Origin: an uncultured Opitutia bacterium
GTDB lineage: Bacteria > Verrucomicrobiota > Verrucomicrobiia > Opitutales > Opitutaceae
Length of the DNA: 49,838 nucleotides
NCBI GenBank assembly: GCA_903900845.1
Contig: CAIUOU010000092.1
Span: 1 to 49,838 of the forward strand
Direction: 5' to 3'
Below are positions 8,892 to 17,619 of this stretch, one piece after another. Position 1 is the stretch's first letter, and every line of letters begins with the position of its first letter. The translations under genes were made by a program, and so were the position numbers. The notes under the pieces are model-generated. The model ran no database searches, was not told where the DNA came from, and worked only from the letters and a program-made list of their open reading frames with translations.

Positions 8892-10622
8892 ATGAACCGC
8901 CGCCGCTTTCTAACCCGCGCCGCCGCCAGCGCCGCCTTGCCCCTCGCCTCCTCGCCGATGCAAGCCGCCGCACCGACGAACGCGCCCGCGGTCCCGGCAG
9001 GAGATCCCGTCGGGATCACGCCGGAAACTATCGCCGCGGCCGAACGGGTGGCCGCCGTCGAATTCACGGCGGATCAACGCGCGCCACTCGCCCGCGATCT
9101 CGCGTCACGCGCCGCGGGCTATCGTGATACCCGCCGCGAGCCCATCCCCAACGCCGTGCCTCCTGCCCTGGGCCTGGACCTGCGCGCGGCCGCCGGGCTC
9201 GCTTCCGCCACCGGCGTCACCGGGACCTCATCGGCGTGGACGCCGCCCGACGCGGAGCGCCCGACCACACCGGGGGACCTCGCTTTCCTGCCCGTCTCAG
9301 CTCTGGCCTCGCTCCTCCGCTCGCGGCGGATCTCGTCCCGTGAGCTCACGGAACTTTGCCTCGAACGCCTGCGGCGAATTGATCCGGCGCTGGAGGCGGT
9401 CGTGACGCTGACCGCTGACCGCGCGCTTCGGCAGGCCGACGCCGCCGACGCGGAATTGCGCGCCGGCAAGTGGCGCGGCCCCTTGCACGGTGTGCCTTGG
9501 GGCGCGAAGGATCTCCTCGCGGTGCGCGGCTATCCGACCACGTGGGGCGCGCGTCCCTTCCGCGAGCAGACATTCGATACCGACGCGGAGGTGGTGCGCC
9601 GCCTCGACGCGGCAGGTGCCGTGCTGGTCGCCAAGCTCTCGCTCGGCGCGCTGGCCTACGGCGCCGACTGGTTCGGCGGCCGCACCAAATGCCCGTGGAA
9701 CCCCGCTCTGCCCTCTTCGGGCTCATCGGCCGGCTCGTGCGCGGCGGTCGCGGCCGGATTGGTGCCTTTCGCGATCGGCTCGGAAACTCTTGGATCGATC
9801 GTTTCCCCGTGCACCCGTAACGCCGTCACGGGACTCCGCCCCACCTACGGCCGGGTGAGCCGCGCGGGAGCGATGGCGCTCGCCTGGTCGATGGATAAAA
9901 TCGGCCCGATCGCGCGCTCCGTCGAGGACTGCGCCCTGATCTTTGCCTCGATCCACGGGGCGGACCCCGCCGACCCTGGCGCAGTCAATGCGCCGTTTGA
10001 CTGGCGCGCGGCAGCCCCGATCCGCGGGAGGCGGGTGGGGTTCGTGGAGGCGCAGTTCGCCGCGGAAGGCGAGTGGCGGGATGCGTATCGCGGGGCGCTG
10101 GAAACACTGCGCGGGCTCGGGGTTGAACTCGTGCCCGTGGAGATGCCGAAGATTCCCGGACGGGTGGTGAGCACGATCCTCAGCGCCGAGGCGGCGGCGG
10201 CCTTCTCCGACCTCACGCTGTCCGGCGAGATCGACGACCTCCTCGCGCCGCGCCCGAGCAATTGGGCAAAGTCGATGCGGGAAGCCCGCTTCATTCCAGC
10301 CGTGGAGTACATCCAGGCCAACCGCGTCCGCACCGGCTTGATCAAGCAGACCGAGGAGCTTTTCTCCCGCCACCGCGTCGAAGTCTGGGTCACCCCGGCC
10401 CCGGGCGACCACCTCTCGCTCACCAACGCGACGGGCCATCCGGCCGTATGCGTGCCAGCCGGATTCGCCCCGGTGAAGGATCAGCCGGCGGGATCGCCGC
10501 GGCGCAACGCGACCGCGATCACTTTCCACGCTCCGCTGTTCGCCGACGACCGGGCGCTGGAGTTTGCCCACGCTTTCCAACGGGCGACCCGCTGGCACGA
10601 AGGCCGCCCGCCGGTGTCGTGA
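8892..10622 (+). CDS. Secreted amidase (amidase-signature family)
   Basis: The 576-residue protein belongs to the amidase-signature (AS) serine hydrolases, which cleave C-N amide bonds with a Ser-cisSer-Lys triad. The triad is K206 (GVPWGAKDLL), cis-Ser S278 (PSSGSSAGS) and nucleophile S302 (SETLGSIV); the 24-residue spacing from S278 to S302 is the family norm. The N-terminus has a twin-arginine-like signal (MNRRRFLTRAAASAAL), so folded export to the periplasm is likely. About 120 residues precede the catalytic domain. The substrate cannot be read from sequence; family members act on glutamine, aryl or fatty amides and others. A DUF1080 gene follows at 55 bases, so the two are probably co-transcribed. 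Confidence 0.92.
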   Translation: MNRRRFLTRAAASAALPLASSPMQAAAPTNAPAVPAGDPVGITPETIAAAERVAAVEFTADQRAPLARDLASRAAGYRDTRREPIPNAVPPALGLDLRAAAGLASATGVTGTSSAWTPPDAERPTTPGDLAFLPVSALASLLRSRRISSRELTELCLERLRRIDPALEAVVTLTADRALRQADAADAELRAGKWRGPLHGVPWGAKDLLAVRGYPTTWGARPFREQTFDTDAEVVRRLDAAGAVLVAKLSLGALAYGADWFGGRTKCPWNPALPSSGSSAGSCAAVAAGLVPFAIGSETLGSIVSPCTRNAVTGLRPTYGRVSRAGAMALAWSMDKIGPIARSVEDCALIFASIHGADPADPGAVNAPFDWRAAAPIRGRRVGFVEAQFAAEGEWRDAYRGALETLRGLGVELVPVEMPKIPGRVVSTILSAEAAAAFSDLTLSGEIDDLLAPRPSNWAKSMREARFIPAVEYIQANRVRTGLIKQTEELFSRHRVEVWVTPAPGDHLSLTNATGHPAVCVPAGFAPVKDQPAGSPRRNATAITFHAPLFADDRALEFAHAFQRATRWHEGRPPVS

Positions 10623-10677
10623 CCGGCAGCCGGGCGCAGCCTTGCTCAGAGGAGGCAGCGCCGTGAGGCTCACCGTG

Positions 10678-11466
10678 ATGAAAAACCCCTTCGCCGCCTC
10701 ATTGATCGCCTTGCTGATCTTCGTCTCCGCTCCGGCCGCCGAGGACGGCTTCCAGCGCCTTTTCAACGGACGGGATCTCCAGGGATGGGACGCCGATCCC
10801 GCGCTGTGGCGCGTGGTGGACGGCGTGATCGTGGGCGTGAGCGAGCCGGGCAAACCGGCGACCAACTCCTTCCTGATCTGGAACGGCACCCTGCGGGACT
10901 TCGAGCTGCGCGTGACGATCCGCGTGATCGGCGACAACAACTCCGGCATCCAGTACCGCAGCCGGCGCCGGCCCGAGATCACCCCGTGGACGATCTCCGG
11001 CTACCAATGCGACGTGCACCCGGTGGAAGTGCACACCGCGATGACCTACGAGGAACGCGGCCGCGGCATCTTCGGTTACAACGGCATGGACGTCGTCATG
11101 GACCCGGACGGCCAGCGCTGGCTGGTGCGCGAGCGTCCTTCCGTCGCCGCGGACCTGTCGCAGTGGAACGAGTTCACGGTCCTGGCCCGCGGCAACCGCC
11201 TCGAGCATCGCGTCAACGGCCGCGTCACCTCGGTCTTTGTCGACCACGACGCGAAGAATCGCGCGCTGGAGGGACTCCTCGCGATCCAGCTGCACGCCGG
11301 AGTCCCCCACCGCACCGAGGTTCGGGACATCCGCCTCAAGGTGCTGCCCGCGACCGAGCCGGAGCCCTTCGACACCGCGCAGCTGCCCGCGGGGGCGCGC
11401 AAGATCGACAAGCCCAAGGTCGTTAGCGCACAGGGGAAGACCCCACCGCCACCGAAGAAGAAGTGA
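10678..11466 (+). CDS. Secreted DUF1080 (3-keto-disaccharide hydrolase domain) protein
   Basis: This 262-residue protein has a signal peptide (MKNPFAASLIALLIFVSAPA) and one DUF1080 domain, a concanavalin-like jelly roll. Family signs are FQRLFNGRDLQGW near residue 25, DFELRVTIRVIGDNNSGIQYR in the middle and the C-terminal strand TEVRDIRLKVLP. Members described biochemically cleave 3-keto-glycosides, but most are unassigned. The C-terminus is a Pro/Lys-rich tail (PPPPKKK). ATG 10678 begins the signal peptide; a GTG at 10663 would add five residues. It follows the amidase gene by 55 bases and precedes a TonB-dependent receptor by 77 bases, a context of outer-envelope nutrient use. A ligand-binding rather than enzymatic role remains possible. 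Confidence 0.9.
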   Translation: MKNPFAASLIALLIFVSAPAAEDGFQRLFNGRDLQGWDADPALWRVVDGVIVGVSEPGKPATNSFLIWNGTLRDFELRVTIRVIGDNNSGIQYRSRRRPEITPWTISGYQCDVHPVEVHTAMTYEERGRGIFGYNGMDVVMDPDGQRWLVRERPSVAADLSQWNEFTVLARGNRLEHRVNGRVTSVFVDHDAKNRALEGLLAIQLHAGVPHRTEVRDIRLKVLPATEPEPFDTAQLPAGARKIDKPKVVSAQGKTPPPPKKK

Positions 11467-11543
11467 ACACGCGGACCGGGGCACCTCCTCGCGACAGTTG
11501 CCAGTCCGCCTGATTCCCTTTCCTTCCCGTTTCTTCTTTCATC

Positions 11544-14315
11544 ATGAGAATGCCCCTCCGCCTCCCGGTTATCCGCCTTCCGCTTCGCCCGATGTCTTGG
11601 CTAGCGATCAGCCTTGGCGTGGCGGCCAGCCCGGCTCTTGCCCAGACCGCGCCCGCGCCAGCGGCGTCAACGCAGGAAGCGCCGGTGGAGCTCTCCCCGT
11701 TCATCATCGCGACGGAGCGCGACACCGGCTGGTCGGCCAACGACACGCTCTCCGCCAACCGCACGAAGCAGGCCCTGAAGGACGTGCCAGTGAACATCGA
11801 CGCCATCACGCGCGACTTCATGGAGGATCTCGGGCTGGATTCGGCCGACGACGTGGCGCTGTTCGTCGCCAACGTTTACGCCCTGCCGATCATGGAGAAC
11901 GACAACCACAAGGGTAACTTCTCCTTCCGAGGACTCGCGCAGACGAACAACGTCAGCCGGAACTACTTCCGCTGGTACATCCCGAGCGACACGTACAACG
12001 TCGAGCGCATCGACTTCGGGAAGGGTTCGAACTCCCTGATTTTCGGCGAGGTCGAGCCCGGCGGGCAGGGAGCCGTCTTCACCAAGCGGCCCCTGCTGCG
12101 GAACTTCGGGGAGTTTTACGGGCAGTTCACCAATGAGGGAGCCTACCGGCTCCAACTCGACGTCAACCGGCGGCTGCGCCCCAACCTCGCCGTTCGCTTC
12201 AACGCCGTGCGGCGCCTGCAACGCACGTTCCAGGACGCCTCCGACTACCGCTTCGGCGGCGAGACGATCGCCCTTGCCTGGCAGCCATTCCGACGCACCG
12301 GCATCCGCCTCGAATTCGAGCAGGGAGCCTACGAGAACGTCCGCGGATTCGCCGGGATCTGGGTTCGGGAAAATTCGGCGCGCAGCCGCGCCTTCGGCAC
12401 ACCCGGCACTTATTACACCTCCGACCGCGAGTGGATCATTTCCACCTCCCTGCCTGCGGCCGACCGCACCTCGTCCTTCAATCCGTCAGGCGGCTCTCCC
12501 TCGCTGCTGGAGGGCGGGTTCTTCGACGTGAGGATGCTCAACTCCGCCGGGGTGGCGGTCGGCACCAAACGCATCAACGGCTTCCCCAAGCACTACAACA
12601 TCCGCGGATCCTTCGACAACCACAGCCGCCCGTTCCGCACGTGGTCGGCGACCATCGAGCAGCAAGTCGGACCCATCAGCACCGAGCTGTCCTACAATTA
12701 CCAGACCCAGCAGGAGGAGCGGAACGACAACGCCTTCGACCAGACGATCAGCATCGATGTGAACGGACGGCCCTACATCGACAGCCGCGGCGACCGGAAG
12801 TGGTTCCGCAACGACGTGCACTCGTTCCGCGGCTCGGCGGTCTACAAATTCGACCGCTTCCGGTGGATGGAGCAATTGCTCGTCGCGGGGGCCGAGTACC
12901 GGGAGGACCAGGCCCTCAATCTGCGCTGGCAATACTTCAACATCGCGCCCGCCCTCGCCGGCACCGCGAGTGCGATCAACACCAACAACGATCGCCTCGT
13001 CCTCCGCCTCTACCTCGATGATCCGCAGTTCTACTCGCGCGCCGTCTTCGACCGCCTCCAGAAGGACGGCCTGCCCACGACCACCGCGGTCAACATGGTC
13101 CCGCTCCGCTACTTCGCCTCCGGAAACTCCGCCGCCGATGGAACCGCGTGGCGCCAGACCTACTCGACCTCATTCTCCGCTTCCGGACGCTACCTCAAGG
13201 GCCGGGTGCAATCGTTGGTGGGTGCCCGCACTGACTGGGGGCGCACCTGGGACTACGTGGCGACACGCAAGGAGGGCCGCTGGACCGAGGATATCTCGCC
13301 CCCCAACCGCGCCGACGCCCTGCCGGGCGAGTACGTCCAGAACCGCGCCCTCCGCCAGGCGCAGACCACCTACTCCGCCGGCCTCACGCTCGCGCTGACC
13401 AAGGATATCAACCTCTACACGATCTACTCCGAGTCCTTCCGCTTCCAGGACGCCCGCACGTTCGACCGCGTGACCATCGGTCCGATCGCGGGCGTCACCA
13501 AGGAGATCGGGCTCAAGGGCAACCTTTGGAGCGACCGCGCGGGCTTCAGCTTCGGCCTCTTCGAGATCGATCGCCAGAATGTCGTCCGTTCCTGGAACAA
13601 CATCGTGCCCTTCACCGACACGCAGACGGAGGACCTGATGAACCCCAACGACGTGTTCCCGGGAGACCCGCGCTACAAGTACCGCGAGCCGGGCACCGCC
13701 AGCGCCGCGCGCAATTACACCGCGACCGAGAAGTCGAAGGGCGCCGACCTCACGCTCACCGTCAAACCGACCCGCGGCCTCCAGCTCCGCTTCACCGTCG
13801 GCTACGCCGATGTCTTCAGCCAGCCCGACTTGTCCTCGTTCCGCGGCTACTACGAGGCCGCCGTGAAACGCGGCAACGAGAACCCGGCGACACTGGCCGA
13901 CGCGAAGCTGCTGCTCGACACGCTGGACTTCGCCGACCGGGCGACCGGCGCCCGCGCCGCGCCGTGGTCCGCCAGCTGGGTGGTCGACTACGGGTTTTCC
14001 CGCGACTCCGCCGTGCTCCGGGGCGTGCGCGTCGGCGTGAACGGCGTCTGGCGTGACGACTACCTGTTCGGACTTCCGGGCGGCCAGCAAATGACCGGGG
14101 GCAGCACGCATCTCTTGAACGCCTACGTCATGCGCGACCAGAAGTTCTGGGGCCAGCAGGTCCGCGTGCGCGCCGGTGTGCGTAACCTCACCGACCTCGA
14201 GAACGGCGGTATCCGCAAGACCGGATTCACGACAATGGCCGACGGCCGTAACGTCTACCGCTACTCCTACGTGATGCCGGCGCAGTACGACCTGTCGGTA
14301 AGCGCGAAGTTCTAG
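11544..14315 (+). CDS. TonB-dependent outer-membrane receptor 1
   Basis: This 923-residue outer-membrane transporter would import a ligand using TonB energy. It has a signal peptide ending near SPALAQ (about residue 35) and a linker with VELSPFIIATERDTGW, which probably serves as the TonB-contact segment. A plug domain follows at about 60-185 (KQALKDVPVNIDAIT, NFSFRGLAQTN, RIDFGKGSNSLIFGEVEPGG). The rest is a long beta-barrel ending in ...YDLSVSAKF, with the C-terminal Phe expected for outer-membrane insertion. There is no N-terminal carboxypeptidase-like domain, unlike the next receptor. Siderophore receptors share this plug layout, but many receptors of this group serve saccharides, so the ligand is open. 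No SusD gene is adjacent. The start follows a pyrimidine-rich leader with no Shine-Dalgarno sequence. Confidence 0.95.
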   Translation: MRMPLRLPVIRLPLRPMSWLAISLGVAASPALAQTAPAPAASTQEAPVELSPFIIATERDTGWSANDTLSANRTKQALKDVPVNIDAITRDFMEDLGLDSADDVALFVANVYALPIMENDNHKGNFSFRGLAQTNNVSRNYFRWYIPSDTYNVERIDFGKGSNSLIFGEVEPGGQGAVFTKRPLLRNFGEFYGQFTNEGAYRLQLDVNRRLRPNLAVRFNAVRRLQRTFQDASDYRFGGETIALAWQPFRRTGIRLEFEQGAYENVRGFAGIWVRENSARSRAFGTPGTYYTSDREWIISTSLPAADRTSSFNPSGGSPSLLEGGFFDVRMLNSAGVAVGTKRINGFPKHYNIRGSFDNHSRPFRTWSATIEQQVGPISTELSYNYQTQQEERNDNAFDQTISIDVNGRPYIDSRGDRKWFRNDVHSFRGSAVYKFDRFRWMEQLLVAGAEYREDQALNLRWQYFNIAPALAGTASAINTNNDRLVLRLYLDDPQFYSRAVFDRLQKDGLPTTTAVNMVPLRYFASGNSAADGTAWRQTYSTSFSASGRYLKGRVQSLVGARTDWGRTWDYVATRKEGRWTEDISPPNRADALPGEYVQNRALRQAQTTYSAGLTLALTKDINLYTIYSESFRFQDARTFDRVTIGPIAGVTKEIGLKGNLWSDRAGFSFGLFEIDRQNVVRSWNNIVPFTDTQTEDLMNPNDVFPGDPRYKYREPGTASAARNYTATEKSKGADLTLTVKPTRGLQLRFTVGYADVFSQPDLSSFRGYYEAAVKRGNENPATLADAKLLLDTLDFADRATGARAAPWSASWVVDYGFSRDSAVLRGVRVGVNGVWRDDYLFGLPGGQQMTGGSTHLLNAYVMRDQKFWGQQVRVRAGVRNLTDLENGGIRKTGFTTMADGRNVYRYSYVMPAQYDLSVSAKF

Positions 14316-14517
14316 GATCGATCGGCGGACGTCCCGCCCAGGCCCCCGGCTCACCCCCGAGCCCGGGAAGCGTTCCTCCGGTCTTCCTCCGCGGATTTGA
14401 CACGCGCCGGGCGACGGAGCAGGGCTGACTTCACCCCCTCCGTAATTGCGGGAATGGGACGAACTTGGTCCGTCCCCTATGCTTTTTCGGAGGCTCCACC
14501 CCACCCGCTATTTCCCC

Positions 14518-17463
14518 ATGCAATCCCCGACCGTTCCCCCACGGCGAGCCGCGGCGCGTCTGCTCTTCTCGCTCCTGCTCGCGACCGTCGCCGCGAAGAC
14601 CCTGCTGCCGGCCGCCGAATCCCCGGGCGGCACCGTTCTCGGCGCCGTGAGCAACGCCGTCACCCGCAACCTGCTCGAGGGCGCGCGGGTGGAGATCCCC
14701 GCGCTGGGACTGGCAACGCTGACCGACGCGACCGGCCAATACCGCCTCGCGGCAGTGCCAGCCGGCACGCACGAGGTGGTGGCCTCCTACATCGGCCTCG
14801 ATCCGCTGCGCGCGAACGTGACGGTCTCGGCCGGGCGCCCGGCCACGCGAAACTTCGACCTTAGCAGCGGCGTGTACCAACTCGACACCTTCAAAGTCAC
14901 CGGCGAACGCGAGGGCAACGCGCTCGCGCTCACCGCGCAGAAGAACGCGCCCAACGTGAAGAACATCGTGGCGATCGACGCCTACGGGAACCTGCCGAAC
15001 ATGAACGCCAGCGAGCTCGCCGTCCTGCTCCCGGGCGTGGCCGGCACCGTGAACGACGAGGGTAATTACAACGGGATGAACATCCGCGGCATCGCCGCCA
15101 ACCTGAACACGATCACGGTCGACGGCGCCCTCCTCGGAAGCCAGGGCGGCGCGGCGCGCGCGACCCGCATCCACACCCTCACTGGTTCGATGTTCGAGAG
15201 CCTTGAGCTCACCAAGGGCCACACGCCCGACAAGGGCGCCGACTCCCTGGGCGGCACCATCAACCTGAAGAGCCGCTCGCCGCTCAACCTCAAGGAGAAG
15301 CGCCGGGTGACCTTCAACCTTTCCACCCGCGTCGCACCGTCCTTCACCGAGCAGATCCCGATGCGCGAGCGCCACCGCGCCCATCCGCTGCTGAACGTCG
15401 CCTGGCAGGAGGTCTTCGGGGTCCTGGGTGGCGAGCGCAACCTCGGGGTCGCCGTCAACCTGTTCTACAGCGAGCAGGCCGTCGGCAACTTCGGCACAGC
15501 CCGGAATTTCCAGACCACCTCCGGGCAGCCGGCCTACCTCTGGGACTACGGGACGGAGGACAATTACAACAACCGCAAGCAATCGAGCGTGAACGCGAAG
15601 TTCGATTTCCGCGTGTCCGACTCCACCAAGGTCTCATTCAACACCATCTACAACGATGCCTTCGAGCGCTTCCGTCTCCGGTACGGTTTCCGCGCCTACA
15701 CGGGCTCCGCCACCGTCGTGCCCGGCGCCACCACCGGCATCGCGCCAGGCTTCACCAACCGTCTCACCGAGGTGCGCGCCGTCGCCGGGTCGAACGTCGA
15801 CATCACCTCGCAGATGTCGAATTTCTTCCACCGGCAGCGGCTCGTCGACCTGAACGTCGAGCACAAGTGGGGCGACCTGGAGGCCGACTACGGCTGGGCG
15901 CTCAGCCTCGACCGCATCAACGGCGGCGGCGGCGACGGCGGCGTGCTCGTCAACCGCAACCTCTCGCCGGTCGGCTGGATCCTCGACCGCACTCAGTCGG
16001 ACCTTTTCCCGCGCTTCATCCAGACCGGCGGCCCCGACCTGCGCCTGGCGGCCAGCTACCGGCCCAACAGCTTCAATTTCGCCGACACCAAGGCGTTTCA
16101 CGACCCACGCGAGGTACGGGCCAACCTCAAGTACCAGGTGCCCGTCGCGATGAAGCTCTCCCTCAAGACCGGCGCCCGCTGGCGCTTGGAAAAGGTCGAG
16201 GACCGCAGCAAGTCCCGCCGCTACAACTTCACCGGCCAGCACGCCGGCCAGCTGCCCACCGACCCCTCGATCCTCACCTACGGCGACCTCAAGACCGGGC
16301 TCAAGATCCCGGCGTGGAGCGCCAACGCCATCGCGCGCGGCCGCACGCCGCTCGATGCCGCGCTCTGGACCGAGGACCGCTATTTCGCCGAGCAGCAGAA
16401 GTTCACCAACACGCGCGGGGCTGCCGAGACCGTGACGGCCGGCTACGTGATGGCGCAGGGTGCCGTCGGCCGCACCGGTTTCCTCGCCGGCGTGCGCACC
16501 GAGAAGACCGACGATGAGAGTTGGGGCTGGGTGCGTTCGCGCGTGCCGTCCACGACCGCCCAGCAGTTGGCGGACCCGGTCGGGGCCGCCCAGCGGGACT
16601 ACGCGGCCAACCGCCGGGAGCTCACGGGCAGCTACACAAAATCATTCCCGAGCGTGCACCTGACGCAGGACCTGCGGCCGAACCTCAAGGCGCGGCTCTC
16701 CTGGTCCAACAGCTTCGGCCGCCCGCCGCTCAGCGGGTTCTACCCGAGCGAAACGGCGAACGACACCGCCCGCACGCTCACCGTGCCGAATCCTTCCCTG
16801 CGGCCGCAGACCGCCGAAAACTGGGACGCCACGCTCGAGTATTACTTCGAGCCCGTCGGCAACCTGTCCGCCGGCTGGTTCCGGAAGACGATCCGCGACT
16901 ACTTCGTGAGCGGCATCCAGAACGGAATCGTCGGCACCGGCGGCGACAACGGCTACGGCGGCGAGTACGCGGGCTACACGATCCTCACGCAGGCCAATCT
17001 GGGGACCGCCGAGATCCGCGGCTGGGAGTTTAGCTACCTCCAGCAGTTCACTTTCCTGCCCGGCTTGCTGAAGGGGCTTTCGCTCTCGGTTAACTACACG
17101 TTGCTCGACACCAGCGGCGATTTCGGTGGCAGCGTGCAGCGCACGACCGGCCAGGTGCCGGGCTTCATCCCGCGCTCCGGCAACATCAGCCTCGGCTGGC
17201 GCCACCGCGGGTTCAGCGCGCGGGTGACGGCGAACCGCGTCGGCGACTATATCCGCAACTTCACCGCGGCCGGATCAGGGGCGAACCTGTACACCGAGGC
17301 ACGCACCGTGGTGAACGCCAGCGTGGCCTACCAATGGGACCGTCGGTCGGCTTCACGTTGGACGTCCAAAATGTCTTCAACGAGGGCCAGCGCTGGTACC
17401 GCGGCATTCGCGACCAGATGGCCCAAATCTACATCCCCGGCACCACCATCACCGCCGGGGTGA
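14518..17463 (+). CDS. TonB-dependent receptor 2 with carboxypeptidase-like domain, frameshifted at the C-terminus
   Basis: As read, this gives 981 residues: a signal peptide (to about residue 38), a carboxypeptidase-regulatory-like Ig fold (about 39-115, TDATGQYRLAAVPAGTHEV), a plug (about 130-255, MNIRGIAANLNTITVDG and GGTINLKSR) and a beta-barrel. From about 17344 the frame yields an unnatural Ser/Arg/Pro-rich tail (RSASRWTSKMSS...) and stops at 17463. The receptor-like C-terminus continues in the neighbouring frame to a TGA at 17475-17477. One missing base, most simply a G lost from a GGG at 17345-17347, explains it. Restored, the protein would have 986 residues and end in ...TAGVSGRF. 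The ligand is unknown; the domain layout is common among polysaccharide-type receptors. ATG 14518 is chosen because it starts the signal peptide. Confidence 0.88.
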   Translation: MQSPTVPPRRAAARLLFSLLLATVAAKTLLPAAESPGGTVLGAVSNAVTRNLLEGARVEIPALGLATLTDATGQYRLAAVPAGTHEVVASYIGLDPLRANVTVSAGRPATRNFDLSSGVYQLDTFKVTGEREGNALALTAQKNAPNVKNIVAIDAYGNLPNMNASELAVLLPGVAGTVNDEGNYNGMNIRGIAANLNTITVDGALLGSQGGAARATRIHTLTGSMFESLELTKGHTPDKGADSLGGTINLKSRSPLNLKEKRRVTFNLSTRVAPSFTEQIPMRERHRAHPLLNVAWQEVFGVLGGERNLGVAVNLFYSEQAVGNFGTARNFQTTSGQPAYLWDYGTEDNYNNRKQSSVNAKFDFRVSDSTKVSFNTIYNDAFERFRLRYGFRAYTGSATVVPGATTGIAPGFTNRLTEVRAVAGSNVDITSQMSNFFHRQRLVDLNVEHKWGDLEADYGWALSLDRINGGGGDGGVLVNRNLSPVGWILDRTQSDLFPRFIQTGGPDLRLAASYRPNSFNFADTKAFHDPREVRANLKYQVPVAMKLSLKTGARWRLEKVEDRSKSRRYNFTGQHAGQLPTDPSILTYGDLKTGLKIPAWSANAIARGRTPLDAALWTEDRYFAEQQKFTNTRGAAETVTAGYVMAQGAVGRTGFLAGVRTEKTDDESWGWVRSRVPSTTAQQLADPVGAAQRDYAANRRELTGSYTKSFPSVHLTQDLRPNLKARLSWSNSFGRPPLSGFYPSETANDTARTLTVPNPSLRPQTAENWDATLEYYFEPVGNLSAGWFRKTIRDYFVSGIQNGIVGTGGDNGYGGEYAGYTILTQANLGTAEIRGWEFSYLQQFTFLPGLLKGLSLSVNYTLLDTSGDFGGSVQRTTGQVPGFIPRSGNISLGWRHRGFSARVTANRVGDYIRNFTAAGSGANLYTEARTVVNASVAYQWDRRSASRWTSKMSSTRASAGTAAFATRWPKSTSPAPPSPPG

Positions 17464-17477
17464 GCGGAAGGTTCTGA
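17344..17477 (+). other. Displaced C-terminal end of TonB-dependent receptor 2
   Basis: In the frame beginning at 17346 the DNA reads VGFTLDVQNVFNEGQRWYRG, then a Tyr-Ile-Pro-Gly segment, and ends GVSGRF followed by TGA at 17475-17477. This is a typical last pair of barrel strands (the DVQNVFNE motif and a terminal Phe). It belongs to the receptor that starts at 14518 but is one base out of frame with it. It has no start codon of its own. Confidence 0.85.
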
Positions 17478-17619
17478 AAGCCCATTCCGATCAGTCCGGC
17501 GATACCGCCTCGGAACGCGCGAAGGCCACCGCGACTCGTCGGCCGGGTTTCTGACGGACAGAATCAGGGTATTCGGGCTCCTTGCTTTTTGGCGTGAATT
17601 CCTGACGGTGGCGTCAGGA

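Noticed and set aside
14398-14430. A TTGACA that could be a -35 box before receptor 2
   Set aside because: At 16-18 bases downstream the sequence is GC-rich (cagggc) with no -10-like hexamer.
13170-14504. A 444-codon minus-strand frame under receptor 1
   Set aside because: It is antisense to a well-supported barrel and shows no signal peptide or domain motif.
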